A stretch of DNA of 5,808 nt, taken from Haemophilus parahaemolyticus (GTDB lineage Bacteria > Pseudomonadota > Gammaproteobacteria > Enterobacterales > Pasteurellaceae). Shown one piece after another: positions 4,764-5,808 of the stretch. A program made the translations under genes and the position numbers. The notes below the pieces were generated by a model, which ran no database searches, was not told where the DNA came from, and was given only the letters and a program-made list of their open reading frames with translations. Each line of letters starts with the position of its first letter. Within the stretch, counting starts at the first letter, position 1. Location of the stretch: assembly GCF_018373095.1 (NCBI RefSeq), contig NZ_JAHAHT010000108.1, forward strand, positions 1-5,808. Reading direction: 5' to 3'.

Positions 4764-5426
4764 GCAATATCTTTCAGTGCCAGCCTTACCTACAGAAACT
4801 TCATCCGATCTTGTTGTTATTGCCTCAGAACCTAATGCAACACTGCTACTATGTTCAGCTTTTGCATCAGAACCAATAGCTACTGCTGACGATTTTAAGG
4901 CTTTTGCACCATCGCCAATTGCCACTGTATAACTTTCCAATGCCTTACTTTCTTTCCCTAATGCAACAGATTTACCACCTGAAGCCTTTGCCTCTTTACC
5001 AATTGCCGTAGAACCATCATTTGCTTCAGTTTCCTTGCCAATTGCCACGGCATTATCTCCAAGGGTTTTCACGCTATATCCTAACGCCACTGTATAATTT
5101 ACCTTAGGTTTGGTATTGTCAGATGTCTTCGCTTCATTTTCTTCGCCAAATACAATATTATGCTCCCCCTCCACTTTATTTTTATAGCCTGATACAACGT
5201 TGTAGGTATAATCATTTACATTACTGCTATTTTTGCCTACCATATTTTGAAAACCAGACACAGTCTGATAGACACCATACACTTTATTTCCTTGCCCAAA
5301 CACCTGGCTTGAAGCACCTTTTACTGTATTACTCAAACCATAAACCTGTAAATTACCATTACCCCCACCATAAAAAACGCCTGTTGCATTATTACTAAGC
5401 CCTACAACTACCGTACTATTTACCCG
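4764..5426 (-). other. Autotransporter head segment with YadA-like repeats (second frame)
   Basis: Open from 5426 to the TAA at 4761-4763 without a credible own start; a TTG near 5336 has no special support. The first part has N-x-V-x-G units (NTVKG, NKVYG, NKVEG). The second has classic YadA head units of 14 residues: YTVALGYSVKTLGD, NAVAIGKETEANDG, SVALGKESKALES, YTVAIGDGAKALKS, SAVAIGSDAKAEHS and SSVALGSEA, closing with DEVSVGKAGTER, the head-to-neck junction. Confidence 0.85.
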
Positions 5427-5808
5427 TTAAAGTGTTGTTATCGCCAACGATTAAATTATTAGTTGCGTGAGATAATTTAGGATTAGGATTAGAAGTATCA
5501 GTACCTTTAACATCATTAATTTTATTAGTTTTTAAATTACCGATAATGATATTGTTATTGCTCGTACTATCAGATGTACTAATATCTTTCATTCCAAAAT
5601 TTTGTGAAAAGTTAGTATTTGAAGTGGCAGGGGGAGAAGTATCTGCTAAAGCTGGATTAGTGAATATTCCACCAATAATGGAGAGAGCCGTAGTTATTGT
5701 GCAAGATGGGAAGAAAAGGTTAGTGTTTGTTTGTTTGTTTGTTTGTTTGTTTGTTTGTTTGTTTGTTTGTTTGTTTGTTTGTTTGTTTGTTTGTTTGTTT
5801 ACAGAATT
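5416..5808 (-). other. Autotransporter N-terminal segment: repeat tract, signal peptide, first head repeats (first frame)
   Basis: Open from the window edge to TAG at 5416-5418. It encodes NSVN, tandem KQTN units, a long signal-peptide core (NTNLFFPSCTITTALSIIGG then IFTNPALA) with cleavage before DTSPP, and the first head units (NNIIIGNLKTNKIND, NNLIVGDNNTLTG). With 19 repeat units this frame is continuous across the repeat into the window edge; whether it is joined to an ATG depends on sequence outside the window. Confidence 0.75.
5725..5800 (-). repeat. Tetranucleotide tract (AAAC)19, contingency repeat
   Basis: Nineteen perfect GTTT units on the plus strand (AAAC on the coding strand), 76 bp. 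Because the unit is four bases, gain or loss of one unit by slipped-strand mispairing shifts the reading frame, switching the adhesin on or off. Such tracts inside the 5' coding region are the hallmark of Haemophilus contingency genes. In the open frame it encodes repeating KQTN. Confidence 0.95.

Larger units (their letters stand above)
4169..4789 (-). other. Autotransporter neck, stalk and membrane anchor segment (third frame)
   Basis: The frame is open from about 4789. It carries the neck IANVKTAVKDTDAVN, then a stalk rich in heptad-like Lys, Asp, Leu and Gln, then the YadA-type anchor: GLAAANALSGLVLPQAVGKA, four beta-strand-like stretches (SFSAAVGGYG, AVAIGVGYTP, ITLKSGIAVN, ISYQMGAGWVW) and a terminal aromatic residue needed for barrel insertion. 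The ATG at 4714 (MEKADAKTL) is internal to the stalk, not a true start, because neck sequence precedes it. The anchor alone, without signal peptide, would not be exported. Confidence 0.85.
4169..5808 (-). pseudogene. Trimeric autotransporter adhesin (YadA/Hia superfamily), frameshifted, phase-variable, N-terminus outside window
   Basis: About 546 codons of a surface adhesin whose three chains form one outer-membrane barrel that carries a head and stalk outward. In order from the N-terminus: repeat-encoded KQTN units and an extended signal peptide ending NPALA|DTSPP; head repeats of about 14 residues; a neck (IANV, then KDTDAVN); a coiled-coil stalk; and a 70-residue anchor ending GAGWVW. The open frame changes twice: near 5419-5421, where an extra A makes TAG, and near 4767-4772, where the GTER neck motif runs into TAA. 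Removing one base at the first and adding two at the second restores a continuous adhesin. So it is broken in this sequence unless these are sequencing errors. The start codon lies past the right edge. Phase-variable Tab-type adhesins of H. influenzae biogroup aegyptius are possible relatives; this is inference. Confidence 0.85.

Noticed and set aside
5123..5398. Plus-strand open frame opposite the autotransporter head
   Set aside because: Composition (Tyr/His-rich) is that of an antisense shadow of the YadA head repeats.
5725..5800. CRISPR-like or satellite interpretation of the periodic right end
   Set aside because: A pure 4-bp tandem repeat without spacers; it is a simple-sequence contingency tract.

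Overview
The window looks like chromosomal DNA of Haemophilus influenzae or a very close relative such as the aegyptius biogroup. The DNA is AT-rich. It carries the Haemophilus-type uptake signal AAGTGCGGT three times. It encodes a periplasmic MsrA-type methionine sulfoxide reductase beside an ECF sigma factor and its zinc anti-sigma, and it ends in a tetranucleotide-repeat contingency locus. The species assignment is inference from content; no search was run.

Left part (1-1890) is a reactive-chlorine/oxidant defence island. On the minus strand, reading right to left, are an ECF sigma factor (914-1459), a 64-residue H-x3-C-x2-C anti-sigma factor (711-905) and, after a 117-bp gap with its own promoter, the start of an exported MsrA(B) enzyme (1-593, cut by the window edge). 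Divergent from sigma on the plus strand is a secreted, methionine-rich peptide (1552-1833). The likely logic is that oxidant inactivates the zinc anti-sigma and frees sigma. Sigma then raises a sacrificial methionine sink and the reductase that regenerates it. Three upstream regions share a TRTAAR-N16-YKTYWAA-like pattern, which would make this one regulon with autoregulation.

Middle part (about 2075-3760) is a compact two-gene minus-strand module. An ABC/OLD-like ATPase (2584-3696) is followed after one base by a PIN-domain nuclease (2127-2582). It has a palindrome in its promoter region and a hairpin terminator made of an inverted pair of a second type of uptake signal (CAAGCGGTC). It resembles ATPase-sensor plus nuclease-effector antiphage or toxin modules, and it is the best candidate here for an undescribed system. 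It is bracketed by the intact stress locus on the left and by a scrambled second copy on the right: a decayed anti-sigma remnant (3822-3960) that has lost zinc ligands, joined to a perfect 50-bp copy of the 5' end of the methionine-rich gene (3975-4024).

Right part (4080-5808) is a trimeric autotransporter adhesin on the minus strand, with a terminator behind it. It has a YadA-type membrane anchor, a coiled-coil stalk with a 58-residue repeat, a neck and head repeats, and a signal-peptide region preceded by 19 copies of AAAC. The repeat makes it phase-variable in principle. In this sequence two further frameshifts split it into three frames, so it is annotated as disrupted. Its start codon lies beyond the right edge.
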